From Woeseiaceae bacterium (lineage in GTDB: Bacteria; Pseudomonadota; Gammaproteobacteria; Steroidobacterales; Woeseiaceae), in contig JASJBG010000004.1 of NCBI GenBank assembly GCA_030066625.1, positions 1-64,000 of the forward strand: a stretch of 64,000 nt of DNA, read 5' to 3'. Under the pieces are notes generated by a model, which had not been told where the DNA came from, did no database searches, and saw only the letters and a program-made list of their open reading frames with translations. The translations under genes and the position numbers were made by a program. This document shows, one piece after another, positions 52,106 to 61,230 of the stretch (within the stretch, counting starts at the first letter, position 1; the number at the start of each line of letters is the position of its first letter).

Positions 52106-53308
52106 TCAGCCGAACGCGTTCGCGCCGGTCAGCTCGCGGCCGACTGCAAGCTGGTGGATCGTCTCGGTGCCTTCGTAGGTAATGACGCTCTCGAGGTTCA
52201 GCATGTGCCGGATCGGCACGTACTCCGCACTGATGCCTGAGCCACCGAGGATGTCGCGGGCGTCGCGGGCGATATCGATGGCCGCCCGGCAGTTGTTCCA
52301 CTTTGCAAGCGAAACCTGCGTCGGGCTGAGCTCGCCGGCGTCCTTGATGCGACCGAGCCTGAGCGACAGAAGCTGCGCCGTCGTGATCCGGCGGGCCATG
52401 TCAGCCATGCGAATCTGGATCGTCTGCGTGTGAGACAGCGGCTTGCCGAACAGCACGCGGTCCTGCGTGTAGTTCAGTACTTCGTCGAGACAGGCTTGTG
52501 CGGCGCCGATGACGCCCCAGGTGATGCCGTAGCGTGCCTGGGTCAGGCACGACAGCGGCCCGCGAAGGCTGCTGACGCCCGGTAGCACGTTGGCCGCTGG
52601 CACGCGGACGTTGTCGAAGAACAGCGCGCCCGTGATCGATGCGCGTAGTGAAAACTTGTTCTCGATCTCCTGTGCCGTGAAGCCGGGCATGTCCTTCTCG
52701 ACGATGAAGCCCTTGATGCCTTCATCGGTCTTCGCCCAGACAACGGCGCAGTCGGCGATTGTGCCGTTCGTGATCCACATCTTCGCGCCGTTCAGGATCC
52801 AGTCGTCGCCGTCGCGCTTGGCATGCGTTTTCATGTTGCCCGGGTCCGAGCCGCCGTGGGGCTCGGTCAGTCCGAAACAGCCAATCGCTTCGCCGCGGGC
52901 CATCGGCGGCAGCCAGCGGTCCTTCTGTTCACTCGAGCCGAAAGCGTGTATCGGGTACATGACGAGGCTCGATTGCACGGAAACGAAGCTCCTGAGCCCC
53001 GAGTCGCCGCGTTCGAGTTCCTGGCAAATGAGACCGTAGCTGACGCCGTTGAGACCCGCGCAGTCGTAACCTTCGATAGAACTGCCCAGAAGGCCGAGTT
53101 CCGCGATCTGCGGCACGAGCTCGCGCGGGAACGTGTGCTGCTCGAAGGCTTCGCGCATGAGCGGGATTGCCTGCTCGTCGACGAAGCGTGCGACGGTGTC
53201 CCTGACGATCAGCTCATCTTCCGAGAGTTCGGAGCGGACGTCGTAAAGGTCGAGGGGATCCAGCTGGGTCGGGGCCATTTTGGCCGCGGTCGGCTTGATG
53301 TCGTGCAT
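52106..53308 (-). CDS. gcdH: Acyl-CoA dehydrogenase, glutaryl-CoA dehydrogenase type
   Basis: GCFGLTEPHGGSDPGNMKTHAKRDGDDWILNGAKMWITNG; C-term YEGTETIHQLAVGRELTGANAFG. Confidence 0.9.
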   Translation of the reverse strand: MHDIKPTAAKMAPTQLDPLDLYDVRSELSEDELIVRDTVARFVDEQAIPLMREAFEQHTFPRELVPQIAELGLLGSSIEGYDCAGLNGVSYGLICQELERGDSGLRSFVSVQSSLVMYPIHAFGSSEQKDRWLPPMARGEAIGCFGLTEPHGGSDPGNMKTHAKRDGDDWILNGAKMWITNGTIADCAVVWAKTDEGIKGFIVEKDMPGFTAQEIENKFSLRASITGALFFDNVRVPAANVLPGVSSLRGPLSCLTQARYGITWGVIGAAQACLDEVLNYTQDRVLFGKPLSHTQTIQIRMADMARRITTAQLLSLRLGRIKDAGELSPTQVSLAKWNNCRAAIDIARDARDILGGSGISAEYVPIRHMLNLESVITYEGTETIHQLAVGRELTGANAFG

Positions 53309-53323
53309 ATCGAGTGTGCTCGT

Positions 53324-53800
53324 TCAGTAGGGAATTCGGAGGCGCCGGTAGATTACCGACAGTAGCCACGCCGGGCCAATCATTATCGTCTGCAGGTCTT
53401 CAACCAGGTGCCGCAACGCGTCGATGCCGCTGCGGTTCCGGTGGCCCAGCCAGAGGCCGATGATACCGGCAATCGTGAAGCCGATCGCAACTCGCATCGG
53501 CGAGAAGCCCGAGGCCTGCAGCCACTGCTGGATGAAGGCGATGCCCAGCACGAACGGCAGGAGGCCGATCGCGAGCGGCAGCGAGATGATGAAGTAGTAG
53601 ACGGCCGAGGCCATCAGGAACGCCGAGCCCCAGTTCAGGAGCGGCGAAATCGCGTAAAACTCCTCGGGTACGGGCAGGTTCCAGAGCACGCCGACGGCGC
53701 CCACGACGACCATGGGCACGGCAGCCCAGTAAATCAGCGGCCAGGTCAGGTCCTGATGATTGTTCTCGTACCGTTCCAGCCAGGAATGGGTTTCGCTCAT
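53324..53800 (-). CDS. DUF962 / Mpo1-like membrane protein
   Basis: SWLERYENNHQDLTWPLIYWAAVPMVVVGAVGVLW. Confidence 0.88.
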   Translation of the reverse strand: MSETHSWLERYENNHQDLTWPLIYWAAVPMVVVGAVGVLWNLPVPEEFYAISPLLNWGSAFLMASAVYYFIISLPLAIGLLPFVLGIAFIQQWLQASGFSPMRVAIGFTIAGIIGLWLGHRNRSGIDALRHLVEDLQTIMIGPAWLLSVIYRRLRIPY

Positions 53801-53982
53801 GGCGGCGTCCGCAAGCTCGGCCGCTCATTCTACACCCGGACCGCGGCGAGTTCCGTTTGCGACGCAGTCCGCAATTTGGACAATTCCAGGCGCCGGATTG
53901 ACCATAAGCTGCCCGGTTAAGGAAGCGTTCAGTGATACCGGGTCTACAATTCGCGTAAGACTATTCGCCAGGGCCAAGAGGG

Positions 53983-54663
53983 ATGGAAATGACAATACGA
54001 ACGAGCAGGATTTTGGGTCTGCTGCTGGGCATTGCGGTCATCGCAACCGGGTGCAAAACGCTCGACCCGTACACGCGCGAGGAGCAGACCTCGAGCGCTA
54101 CCAAGGGTGCGCTGATTGGCGCGGCTGCCGGCGCCGTGGTCGGCCTGATATCCGGCGATGACGCCGTCGAACGCCGCCAGCGCGCACTGATCGGCGCGGG
54201 CGTCGGTGCACTGGCAGGCGGCTCGATCGGCTACTACATGGACCGGCAGGAAGCCGAACTTCGTGCCGAGCTCGAGGGCACCGGCGTCAGCGTTGCCCGC
54301 AAGGGTGACAACATCACGCTCCTCATGCCGGACATCACGTTCGCGACCGACAGCTCCGACCTGTCGCCGGCGTTTTTTGACGTGCTGGCCTCGGTCGGCA
54401 AGGTGCTCGGCAAGTACGAGCAGACCGTCGTCGAGGTTGCCGGCCACACCGACAATACAGGCAGCGAGAGCTACAACCAGGGGCTATCGGAGCGCCGAGC
54501 ATCGTCGGTCGCCCAGTATCTCCGCACCCACGGCGTCGACTCGCAGCGCATCATCGAGATCGGCATGGGCGAGCTGCGCCCGATCGCCGACAACTCCAGC
54601 GACGCGGGACGCGCGGCAAACCGTCGCGTCGAGATCACGATGGTGCCGGTGACGGCGGGCTGA
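53983..54663 (+). CDS. OmpA family lipoprotein with glycine zipper (YiaD-like)
   Basis: Lipobox IAVIATGCK; GALIGAAAGAVVGLISGDD; C-term VEVAGHTDNTGSESYNQGLSERRASSVAQYL...GRAANRRVEI. Confidence 0.92.
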   Translation: MEMTIRTSRILGLLLGIAVIATGCKTLDPYTREEQTSSATKGALIGAAAGAVVGLISGDDAVERRQRALIGAGVGALAGGSIGYYMDRQEAELRAELEGTGVSVARKGDNITLLMPDITFATDSSDLSPAFFDVLASVGKVLGKYEQTVVEVAGHTDNTGSESYNQGLSERRASSVAQYLRTHGVDSQRIIEIGMGELRPIADNSSDAGRAANRRVEITMVPVTAG

Positions 54664-54666
54664 CCG

Positions 54667-54975
54667 CTGGCTTACGGCAAACGCGACGACGGCGAGTGGA
54701 TCGAGGACGCCGGCAGGGTTATTCGCCTGCTGGCGGACCACCACGACGCTGAGCGCCACCAGCGCTTCGTCGTCGAGGTCCGCGGCCAGACGCTGTTGAT
54801 CGCCCACAACCTCGATCTCGCACGGCGGGTGCCGCTCGGAATCGGTGACAAGGTCCGGTTCAGAGGGATCTACGAGTACAACGAGCAGGGAGGGCTCGTG
54901 CACTGGACGCACCGCGACCCGCTCGGCAGGGATGCCGGCGGGTGGGTGCAGTTCAGACGTGAGGAGTTTGCGTAA
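54667..54975 (+). CDS. DUF3465 domain-containing protein, non-canonical start (CTG?) or readthrough from OmpA gene
   Basis: Open frame absent from ORF track: LAYGKRDDGEWIEDAGRVIRLLADHHDAERHQRFVVEVRGQTLLIAHNLDLARRVPLGIGDKVRFRGIYEYNEQGGLVHWTHRDPLGRDAGGWVQF; in frame with the upstream TGA at 54661-54663. Confidence 0.72.
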   Translation: MAYGKRDDGEWIEDAGRVIRLLADHHDAERHQRFVVEVRGQTLLIAHNLDLARRVPLGIGDKVRFRGIYEYNEQGGLVHWTHRDPLGRDAGGWVQFRREEFA

Positions 54976-54977
54976 GC

Positions 54978-55841
54978 CTACGCGACCATCCGGCCGCGCA
55001 GCTTCTTGATCGCGTTCGCTTCGATCTGGCGAATGCGCTCCGCCGAAACGCCGTAGACATCGGCGAGTTCGTGCAGCGTCTTCTTGTCCTCGGTCAGCCA
55101 GCGGCTTTCGAGGATGTCGCGGCTACGATCGTCCAGCGTCCGGATGGCCGCAGCCATGCGCGCCGTCGCGTCGTGGTGAAAGTCCGCCTTCTCGACGAGC
55201 GTTGCCGGGTCAGAATCCGGAGCCGGCAGGTAGGCCGCCGGAGAGAACGTGCGCTCGTCGTCGGCATCGGGTGCCGGATCGAACAGGGCGTCCCGCGCGC
55301 TCAGGCGCTTCTCCATCTCGGTGACTTCCTTCTCGCTGACGCCCAGGTCTTTCGCGACTGCCTTGGTCTCCTCGTGCGACAGCCAGGCCAGGCTCTTCTT
55401 TGACTTGCGAAGATTGAAGAAAAGCTTGCGCTGCGCCTTGGTCGTCGCGACCTTGACGATACGCCAGTTCTTGAGCACGAACTCATGGATCTCGGCGCGG
55501 ATCCAATGCACCGCGAACGACACAAGCCGAACGTCGTACTCCGGATCGAAGCGCTTGACCGCCTTCATGAGGCCAACGTTGCCCTCCTGGATCAGGTCCG
55601 CCAGCGGCAGGCCATAGCCCGTGTAGCCCTTGGCGATATGAACGACGAATCGCAGGTGGGCGAGAACGAGCTTACGCGCCGCGTCGAGGTCCTGTTCGTC
55701 GCGGAACTGGTGGGCGAGCGCCTGCTCGTCAACCTTTTCCAGAACGGGTACCGAGCCGACGGCCTGGATGTAGGCATCGAGACTGCCTACCGGGCCGGCG
55801 AGGACGAGGTCGTTGTTCACTTTTGCCACTGCTGTCGTCAT
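54978..55841 (-). CDS. rpoH: RNA polymerase sigma-32 factor
   Basis: [72 protein letters not shown] at 55841 with GGAGG upstream. Confidence 0.97.
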   Translation of the reverse strand: MTTAVAKVNNDLVLAGPVGSLDAYIQAVGSVPVLEKVDEQALAHQFRDEQDLDAARKLVLAHLRFVVHIAKGYTGYGLPLADLIQEGNVGLMKAVKRFDPEYDVRLVSFAVHWIRAEIHEFVLKNWRIVKVATTKAQRKLFFNLRKSKKSLAWLSHEETKAVAKDLGVSEKEVTEMEKRLSARDALFDPAPDADDERTFSPAAYLPAPDSDPATLVEKADFHHDATARMAAAIRTLDDRSRDILESRWLTEDKKTLHELADVYGVSAERIRQIEANAIKKLRGRMVA

Positions 55842-55869
55842 ATGTTCCTCCAATTGGGGAGAGCCAATT

Positions 55870-55896
55870 TTAGCACTCGCCTGCTTAGAGTGCTAA
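55870..55896. promoter_or_regulatory. CIRCE element (HrcA operator) upstream of rpoH
   Basis: TTAGCACTC-GCCTGCTTA-GAGTGCTAA: exact match to consensus TTAGCACTC-N9-GAGTGCTAA. Confidence 0.95.
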
Positions 55897-55997
55897 CAAG
55901 CCTAGTAAGTTCCACGGTTGACAAGGCGATAATAGCTGTACAAACAGGTACTTAATGTTTCTATTTGTCTCAGCGTTATGTCCAATTCCGTCAAGAT

Positions 55998-56576
55998 TCA
56001 GGCTGCGTGGGTCGTCGGGGCATGCCATTCGTTGGCCTTGAAGGCGTCGTCCAGCGCTGGCTCCGCGATGTGATTGGTGAAGTTCGAGAGCGTCTTCATG
56101 GCCACACCGAGCACGACTTCGAGCACCTGCTGACGGTCGAATCCTGCGCTGTAAAAGGCTTCAAGGTCGGCCTGATCGAGCCATCCCCGCTTCTCAACGA
56201 CCGCGACGGTGAACTGCCGCAGTGCCTCCAGGCGCTCGTCGGCAATGGGCGCGTCTTCGCGGATGGCGTTAACGACGTCGCCCGGGACCTTCGCCATGCC
56301 GGCGACCGTCGAGTGCGCGGCCATGCAGTACTCGCAGCCGTTGATGCGGCTCGCGGCAATCAGGATCACCTGGCGCTCGGTCTCCGTGAAGCTCGTCTTA
56401 CCAAAGCGCTTGCCGATATCCAGGTAGGCACTGGCCAGCGCCGGTGCCTCGACCATCGTGCCGATCAGGTTCGGGACGAAGCCGTAGGCCTGGTTGACGG
56501 TCTCGAGGGTTTCCCGGCCCGCTGCGGGCACCGTTTCCAGCGAGTAGGTGTTGAAGTCGGTCATTGTTGTCTCCAT
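55998..56576 (-). CDS. Carboxymuconolactone decarboxylase family (AhpD-like)
   Basis: SFTETERQVILIAASRINGCEYCMAAHSTVAG: AhpD-like CxxC core. Confidence 0.93.
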   Translation of the reverse strand: METTMTDFNTYSLETVPAAGRETLETVNQAYGFVPNLIGTMVEAPALASAYLDIGKRFGKTSFTETERQVILIAASRINGCEYCMAAHSTVAGMAKVPGDVVNAIREDAPIADERLEALRQFTVAVVEKRGWLDQADLEAFYSAGFDRQQVLEVVLGVAMKTLSNFTNHIAEPALDDAFKANEWHAPTTHAA

Positions 56577-56581
56577 CTATT

Positions 56582-56599
56582 CTTGAGTGGTTATTCAAA
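56582..56599. promoter_or_regulatory. Imperfect TetR operator copy
   Basis: CTTGAGT-GGTT-ATTCAAA, degenerate copy of the 56651-56672 palindrome. Confidence 0.5.
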
Positions 56600-56650
56600 A
56601 ATGAGCCAAAAAAAGGGCCGCAAACGCGGCTACGGCAAACACTATAGCGA

Positions 56651-56672
56651 TACTTGAATGACTATTCAAGTA
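56651..56672. promoter_or_regulatory. Candidate TetR operator
   Basis: TACTTGAAT-GACT-ATTCAAGTA, perfect 9-bp arms in divergent promoter. Confidence 0.7.
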
Positions 56673-56728
56673 TGTTTATCATTATTTCCATATAGCCAGC
56701 CGCTATAGCGGCCTTTGAGGAAGCCGAG

Positions 56729-57316
56729 ATGCCGAGAACCCCTGAATATGATCGTGCCGAGGTCGTCGACAAGGCGATGGCGGTCTTCTGGGAGCGCGGC
56801 TACGGGCAGACGTCGATCGGCGACCTCGTCGACGCCACCGGCCTGAAGCCCGGCAGCCTGTACGCGGCCTTCGGCAGCAAGAAGGGCGTTTTCCTCGAGG
56901 TGCTGGATGAGTACAACCGCGCCTTCCTGGTCAACGTACGTTCGATGGCGCGCGCCGAAGGCTCCAAGATCGCCGCCGTTCGCGGCATTCTCGACGATAT
57001 TGTCGACAAATCGGTCAGGGGCGATGATCGCCGCGGCTGCCTGTCCGTGAACGCCCTGCTCGAAATGTCGCAGCACGAGCCCGATATCGCGGCCCGCCTG
57101 GAAGGTCACAACCAGGGCGTACGGGACGCTTTCGCGACCTTGATCCGCGCCGCACAGGACGGCCGGGAAATTCCGGGCGACAAGGACGCGGACGCGCTGG
57201 CGGCATTCCTCGTCAACAACATCTGGGGAATGCGCGTAAGTTGTCGCGGCTGTCTCGATCGCGGTGCGCTGACGGCGATCGTCGAAGCGGTTATGGCGTC
57301 GCTGGAATCGGCCTGA
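56729..57316 (+). CDS. TetR/AcrR family transcriptional regulator
   Basis: N-term VDKAMAVFWERGYGQTSIGDLVDATGLKPGSLYAAFGSKKGVFLEVLDEY. Confidence 0.95.
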   Translation: MPRTPEYDRAEVVDKAMAVFWERGYGQTSIGDLVDATGLKPGSLYAAFGSKKGVFLEVLDEYNRAFLVNVRSMARAEGSKIAAVRGILDDIVDKSVRGDDRRGCLSVNALLEMSQHEPDIAARLEGHNQGVRDAFATLIRAAQDGREIPGDKDADALAAFLVNNIWGMRVSCRGCLDRGALTAIVEAVMASLESA

Positions 57317-57349
57317 CCACCCGGCCGGCACGAACCGCCGCGCCAGGGA

Positions 57350-58327
57350 CTAGCGGGGTTCGATCCGCCGCATGTGCCTGGCGGCGGCAAACCAGGAGCC
57401 CACGAGGCCGAGGCCGATACCGATTCCGAGAATGGTTCCGACCTCCGCAAAGCTGAAAGCGACGACCGCGGCGCTGCTCTGGTAGAGGCCGGCGAGTCGC
57501 GCGATCGGCGCCTCGAGCAGGTAAAGCCCGTACTGGACCAGCCCGATCGCAAGCAGGGCCCCCAGAAGCCCGTACCAGAACCCCGTCCACAGGAACGGCC
57601 GGCGAACGAAGGCGTCGCTCGCGCCAATCAGTTTCGTGACCTCTATCTCCTCGCGGCGGTTCTGAATGTCGAGGCGGATCGTGTTGCCGATGATGACGAC
57701 AATTGCCGCGCCGAGCAGGACGCCGCCGATCAGCACCGCCTGCCGAACGATGTCGAGGATCGCGTGGAATCGCTGCACCCACTCGGTGTCGACCTGCACG
57801 AGTTCGGTCTCCGGCAGGTTGGCGAGCTCCTCGCGCAACAGGATGATGGACTGCTCCGTGTTCGCGGGCCCCGGCCTGACGACGAGGGTGTGCGGCAGCG
57901 GGTTTTCGTTGAGCTGGTCCATCGCGTCGCCGAACCCGGACTGAGCTTTAAAATCCGCCAACGCCATGTCGGCCGTAATCAGCTCGACGGCCGCTACGTC
58001 AGCCCGCTGGCGGATCAGGCGGGCCAGGCCCTCCGCCTCGCTAACCGTTAGGCCGCGATCGAGAAACACCGAGAAGTCGAGCGCCGAATCCCAGCGGCCA
58101 CTGATCGAAGCCGCATTCTTGATGACGAGGTTGAGCGCTGCCGGGAGCGCCAGCGTCACGGCGATGACCAGCACGATCATCAGGCTTGCGACCGGCTGCC
58201 GTGCCAGCCGTGAGATGGAGCCGCCGGCTTCGGAGACGTGCCGCCCGAACCAGATCGACAGCGGCCCGGAGGACCGTACCGGCGTCGCCGCGTCAGCGTG
58301 ACGACTCTTGCCGGCTCCAGCGCTCAT
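57350..58327 (-). CDS. ftsX: Cell division protein FtsX
   Basis: RQPVASLMIVLVIAVTLALPAALNLV..., NRREEIEVTKLIGASDAFVRRPFLWTGFWYG; overlaps ftsE. Confidence 0.94.
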   Translation of the reverse strand: MSAGAGKSRHADAATPVRSSGPLSIWFGRHVSEAGGSISRLARQPVASLMIVLVIAVTLALPAALNLVIKNAASISGRWDSALDFSVFLDRGLTVSEAEGLARLIRQRADVAAVELITADMALADFKAQSGFGDAMDQLNENPLPHTLVVRPGPANTEQSIILLREELANLPETELVQVDTEWVQRFHAILDIVRQAVLIGGVLLGAAIVVIIGNTIRLDIQNRREEIEVTKLIGASDAFVRRPFLWTGFWYGLLGALLAIGLVQYGLYLLEAPIARLAGLYQSSAAVVAFSFAEVGTILGIGIGLGLVGSWFAAARHMRRIEPR

Positions 58328-59034
58328 CCCCAGCGGTCCTCCTCGCTGACCGTCATCGGTCCCGGATCGTCTTCATCGCCGTCGCCGACGAGGCGGCCAT
58401 CGGCGAGCGCGATCCTGCGACAGCCCAGCTTGTCGATCAGCGAGATATCGTGACTCGCTATGAGCAAGGTCACGCCGAATTCGTTGAAGCGCCGGAACAC
58501 GCGCATGACCTCGAGCGACAAGTCCGGGTCGAGGTTACCCGTCGGCTCATCCGCAATGAGCAGCTTCGGCCGAGTCGCGATCGCGCGAGCGATGCCGACG
58601 CGTTGCTGTTCACCCGCCGACAGCGTCTCCGGATTGCGCTTCTCCTTGTGCAGCAGCCCCACCTGCTCGAGCGCTGCTCGAACCCTTCGCCCCGCCTCGC
58701 GATGACCGACACCGGCAATAACGAGCGGCAGCGCGACGTTGTCGGCAACCGAGCGGTCGTAAAGCAGCTTGTGATCCTGGAAAACCATCCCGATCTGCCG
58801 TCTGTACGCAGGGATTCGACGCCGCCGCACCCGTGCCGTGTTCTGACCGTCGACGATGACCTGCCCCGACGTGGGCCGGTCGATCAGCGCAATCAGCCGC
58901 AGCAAGGTGCTCTTGCCGGCACCGGAGTGGCCGGTGATGAAAACCATCTCGCCCTTGTCGATATCGAGGTTGAGACCCGAGAGCGCTTCCTGTCCGCCGG
59001 GAAAGCGCTTGGTGACATTCTCGATCTGGATCAT
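58324..59034 (-). CDS. ftsE: Cell division ATP-binding protein FtsE
   Basis: [27 protein letters not shown] Walker [33 protein letters not shown]. Confidence 0.96.
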   Translation of the reverse strand: MIQIENVTKRFPGGQEALSGLNLDIDKGEMVFITGHSGAGKSTLLRLIALIDRPTSGQVIVDGQNTARVRRRRIPAYRRQIGMVFQDHKLLYDRSVADNVALPLVIAGVGHREAGRRVRAALEQVGLLHKEKRNPETLSAGEQQRVGIARAIATRPKLLIADEPTGNLDPDLSLEVMRVFRRFNEFGVTLLIASHDISLIDKLGCRRIALADGRLVGDGDEDDPGPMTVSEEDRWG

Positions 59035-59051
59035 GGTCGAATCACCAACGC

Positions 59052-60014
59052 TCAGTTGCTGCTCGCAAGCAGCGCGTCGACGAACTCGGGCGCCGAGAAC
59101 GGCTGCATGTCATCCGCCGACTCACCAATGCCGATAAAGCGAATCGGTACGCCCAGTTTCCCGGCGATCGCAATGAGAATGCCGCCCTTCGCGCTGCCGT
59201 CGAGCTTGGTCACGGTAACGCCGCTGAGTCCGAGTGCCTCGTGAAACTTCTCGGCCTGCGCCAGCGCGTTCTGTCCCTGGCTCGCGTCCAGCACCAGCAT
59301 GGTCTCGTGCGGCGCATCCTCGTCCTGACGCCCGATGACCCGTTTGATCTTGGCCAGCTCGTCCATCAGCCCCTGCTGGTTCTGCAGCCGGCCGGCCGTG
59401 TCGGCAAGCAACACGTCAACATTGCGCGCCTTCGCAGCCTGCCATGCGTCGAAGATCACGGCGGCGGGGTCCGCGCCGCTCTGCTGTGCGACAACCGGTA
59501 CATCATTGCGATCGCCCCACGCCTGCAGCTGCTCGACCGCGGCCGCCCGGAACGTATCGCCGGCCGCGAGCATGACCGAACGACCCTCTGACTGCAGACG
59601 TTTCGCCAGCTTGCCGATGGTCGTCGTCTTGCCAGCGCCGTTTACGCCCACCATGAGGATGACATAGGGCAGGCTTTGCTCCGGAACGAGCAGCGGCTCG
59701 GACACCGGCGAGAGTATGTCGAGGAGGTCTTCACGCAGGCCGGCGCGGAGCGCGGCTACGTCCTTGAGTTCCTTGCGGGCGAGCCGCTTTTCAAGATCGG
59801 CAATGATGCGCTGACTCGTCTCGATGCCGACATCGGCCATCACCAGCAGCGACTCGAGCTCCTCCAGCGTGTCGGCATCGATCTTGCCGCCCGGCGCGAG
59901 GTTCGCAAGGTCGTAGGTCAGCCAGCTGTCGCCCCGGTTGAGCCGGGAACGCAGGCGCTTGAAGAAGCCTTCCTTCTGCGGCGCCTCTTCGCGCTCTTTC
60001 GCTTTGCCGAACAT
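59052..60014 (-). CDS. ftsY: Signal recognition particle receptor FtsY
   Basis: VNGAGKTTTIGKLAKRLQ, DTFRAAAVEQLQAWG, LADTAGRLQNQQGLMDELAKIKRV, TKLDGSAKGG. Confidence 0.96.
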   Translation of the reverse strand: MFGKAKEREEAPQKEGFFKRLRSRLNRGDSWLTYDLANLAPGGKIDADTLEELESLLVMADVGIETSQRIIADLEKRLARKELKDVAALRAGLREDLLDILSPVSEPLLVPEQSLPYVILMVGVNGAGKTTTIGKLAKRLQSEGRSVMLAAGDTFRAAAVEQLQAWGDRNDVPVVAQQSGADPAAVIFDAWQAAKARNVDVLLADTAGRLQNQQGLMDELAKIKRVIGRQDEDAPHETMLVLDASQGQNALAQAEKFHEALGLSGVTVTKLDGSAKGGILIAIAGKLGVPIRFIGIGESADDMQPFSAPEFVDALLASSN

Positions 60015-60090
60015 GATTCCCTTGATCGTTGTTCCGTTCTGCGCCAGTCAATACACTGGCCGGCATGTCCGCCAACCCAAGCGCGCACTG

Positions 60091-60705
60091 ATGCCCCGGC
60101 GCCGCAAGTCCGGCAAGACGCCGCAAGCTGCTGCGGGGTCGCCGCCGGGACGGCTGCGTATTGTAGCGGGAAACTGGCGCAGCCGTGTGCTCGAGGTCGC
60201 CGACGTCGAGGGCCTGAGGCCCACCGCCGAACGTGTGCGCGAGACCCTGTTCAACTGGCTGGCACCGCGCATCGAGGGCGCACGCTGCCTCGATCTGTTT
60301 GCAGGTACCGGCGCCCTGGGATTCGAAGCGCTGTCGCGCGGCGCGGCGCACGTCACCTTCGTCGAGCGTTCGCCGGCTGCGGTCAGCACGCTGCGCAGCA
60401 ACGCCGCCACGCTCGGCGCCAATGCCGACATCCGTAACGAAAACGCATTCGACTATCTCGGCCGCCCGCCGGAGGGTCCTTTCGATATTGTGTTTCTGGA
60501 CCCGCCCTTCGCCGATGAACGGCTGGCCGATTTGTGTAAAATTCTGACAGACGGCGGCTTCCTCGCGCGCAATGCGCGCGTCTACGTCGAGGAGGATCGT
60601 GGCCGCGATACCGCCGTTCCCGGCGAAGGCTGGGAGACGCTCCGGCAAAAGACGGCCGGCAATGTGCGTTACTCGCTCTTAAGGCGCGCCGACGCAACGA
60701 AGTAA
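60091..60705 (+). CDS. rsmD: 16S rRNA (guanine(966)-N(2))-methyltransferase
   Basis: [57 protein letters not shown]; divergent from ftsY. Confidence 0.95.
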   Translation: MPRRRKSGKTPQAAAGSPPGRLRIVAGNWRSRVLEVADVEGLRPTAERVRETLFNWLAPRIEGARCLDLFAGTGALGFEALSRGAAHVTFVERSPAAVSTLRSNAATLGANADIRNENAFDYLGRPPEGPFDIVFLDPPFADERLADLCKILTDGGFLARNARVYVEEDRGRDTAVPGEGWETLRQKTAGNVRYSLLRRADATK

Positions 60706-60731
60706 CAATACAAACAGACGACGTTGGGGGA

Positions 60732-61226
60732 ATGTCGATGCCAGTCGCTGCCATGTACCCGGGAACCTTCGACCCGATAACGCTAGGTCACGAGGACCTG
60801 GTTCGCCGTTCGGCGAGCCTGTTCGACAGGGTCGTGGTCGCGATCGCCGTCGACACGGGTTCGAAGACGCCAATGTTCAGCGTCGAGGAGCGACTCGCAA
60901 TGGCTCGCGCGGCACTGGCCGACATCGACAATGTCGAGGTGACCCGCTACGCGGGGCTAACGGTCGACTTCGCTCGTGAACGGGACCTTCGGGTAATACT
61001 GCGCGGTCTGCGGGCCGTGTCCGACTTCGAGTACGAGTTCCAGCTCGCCACGATGAACCGCCACCTGACCGATGACGTGGAGACGCTGTTCCTGACGCCC
61101 GACGAGCGCTACAACTTCATCTCGTCGACGCTCGTGCGCGAAGTCGCCCAGCTCGGCGGCGATATCTCCGAGTTCGTCTCACCCGAGGTTAAGGCGAAGC
61201 TGCTCGAGCGCGTCAACGGCGGCTGA
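60732..61226 (+). CDS. coaD: Phosphopantetheine adenylyltransferase
   Basis: [63 protein letters not shown]. Confidence 0.97.
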   Translation: MSMPVAAMYPGTFDPITLGHEDLVRRSASLFDRVVVAIAVDTGSKTPMFSVEERLAMARAALADIDNVEVTRYAGLTVDFARERDLRVILRGLRAVSDFEYEFQLATMNRHLTDDVETLFLTPDERYNFISSTLVREVAQLGGDISEFVSPEVKAKLLERVNGG

Positions 61227-61230
61227 CGAC

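Noticed and set aside
53983-54663. OmpA lipoprotein as PdsO of the sortase system
   Set aside because: 7.5 kb away, YiaD-type glycine-zipper architecture; no positional or sequence reason to link it.
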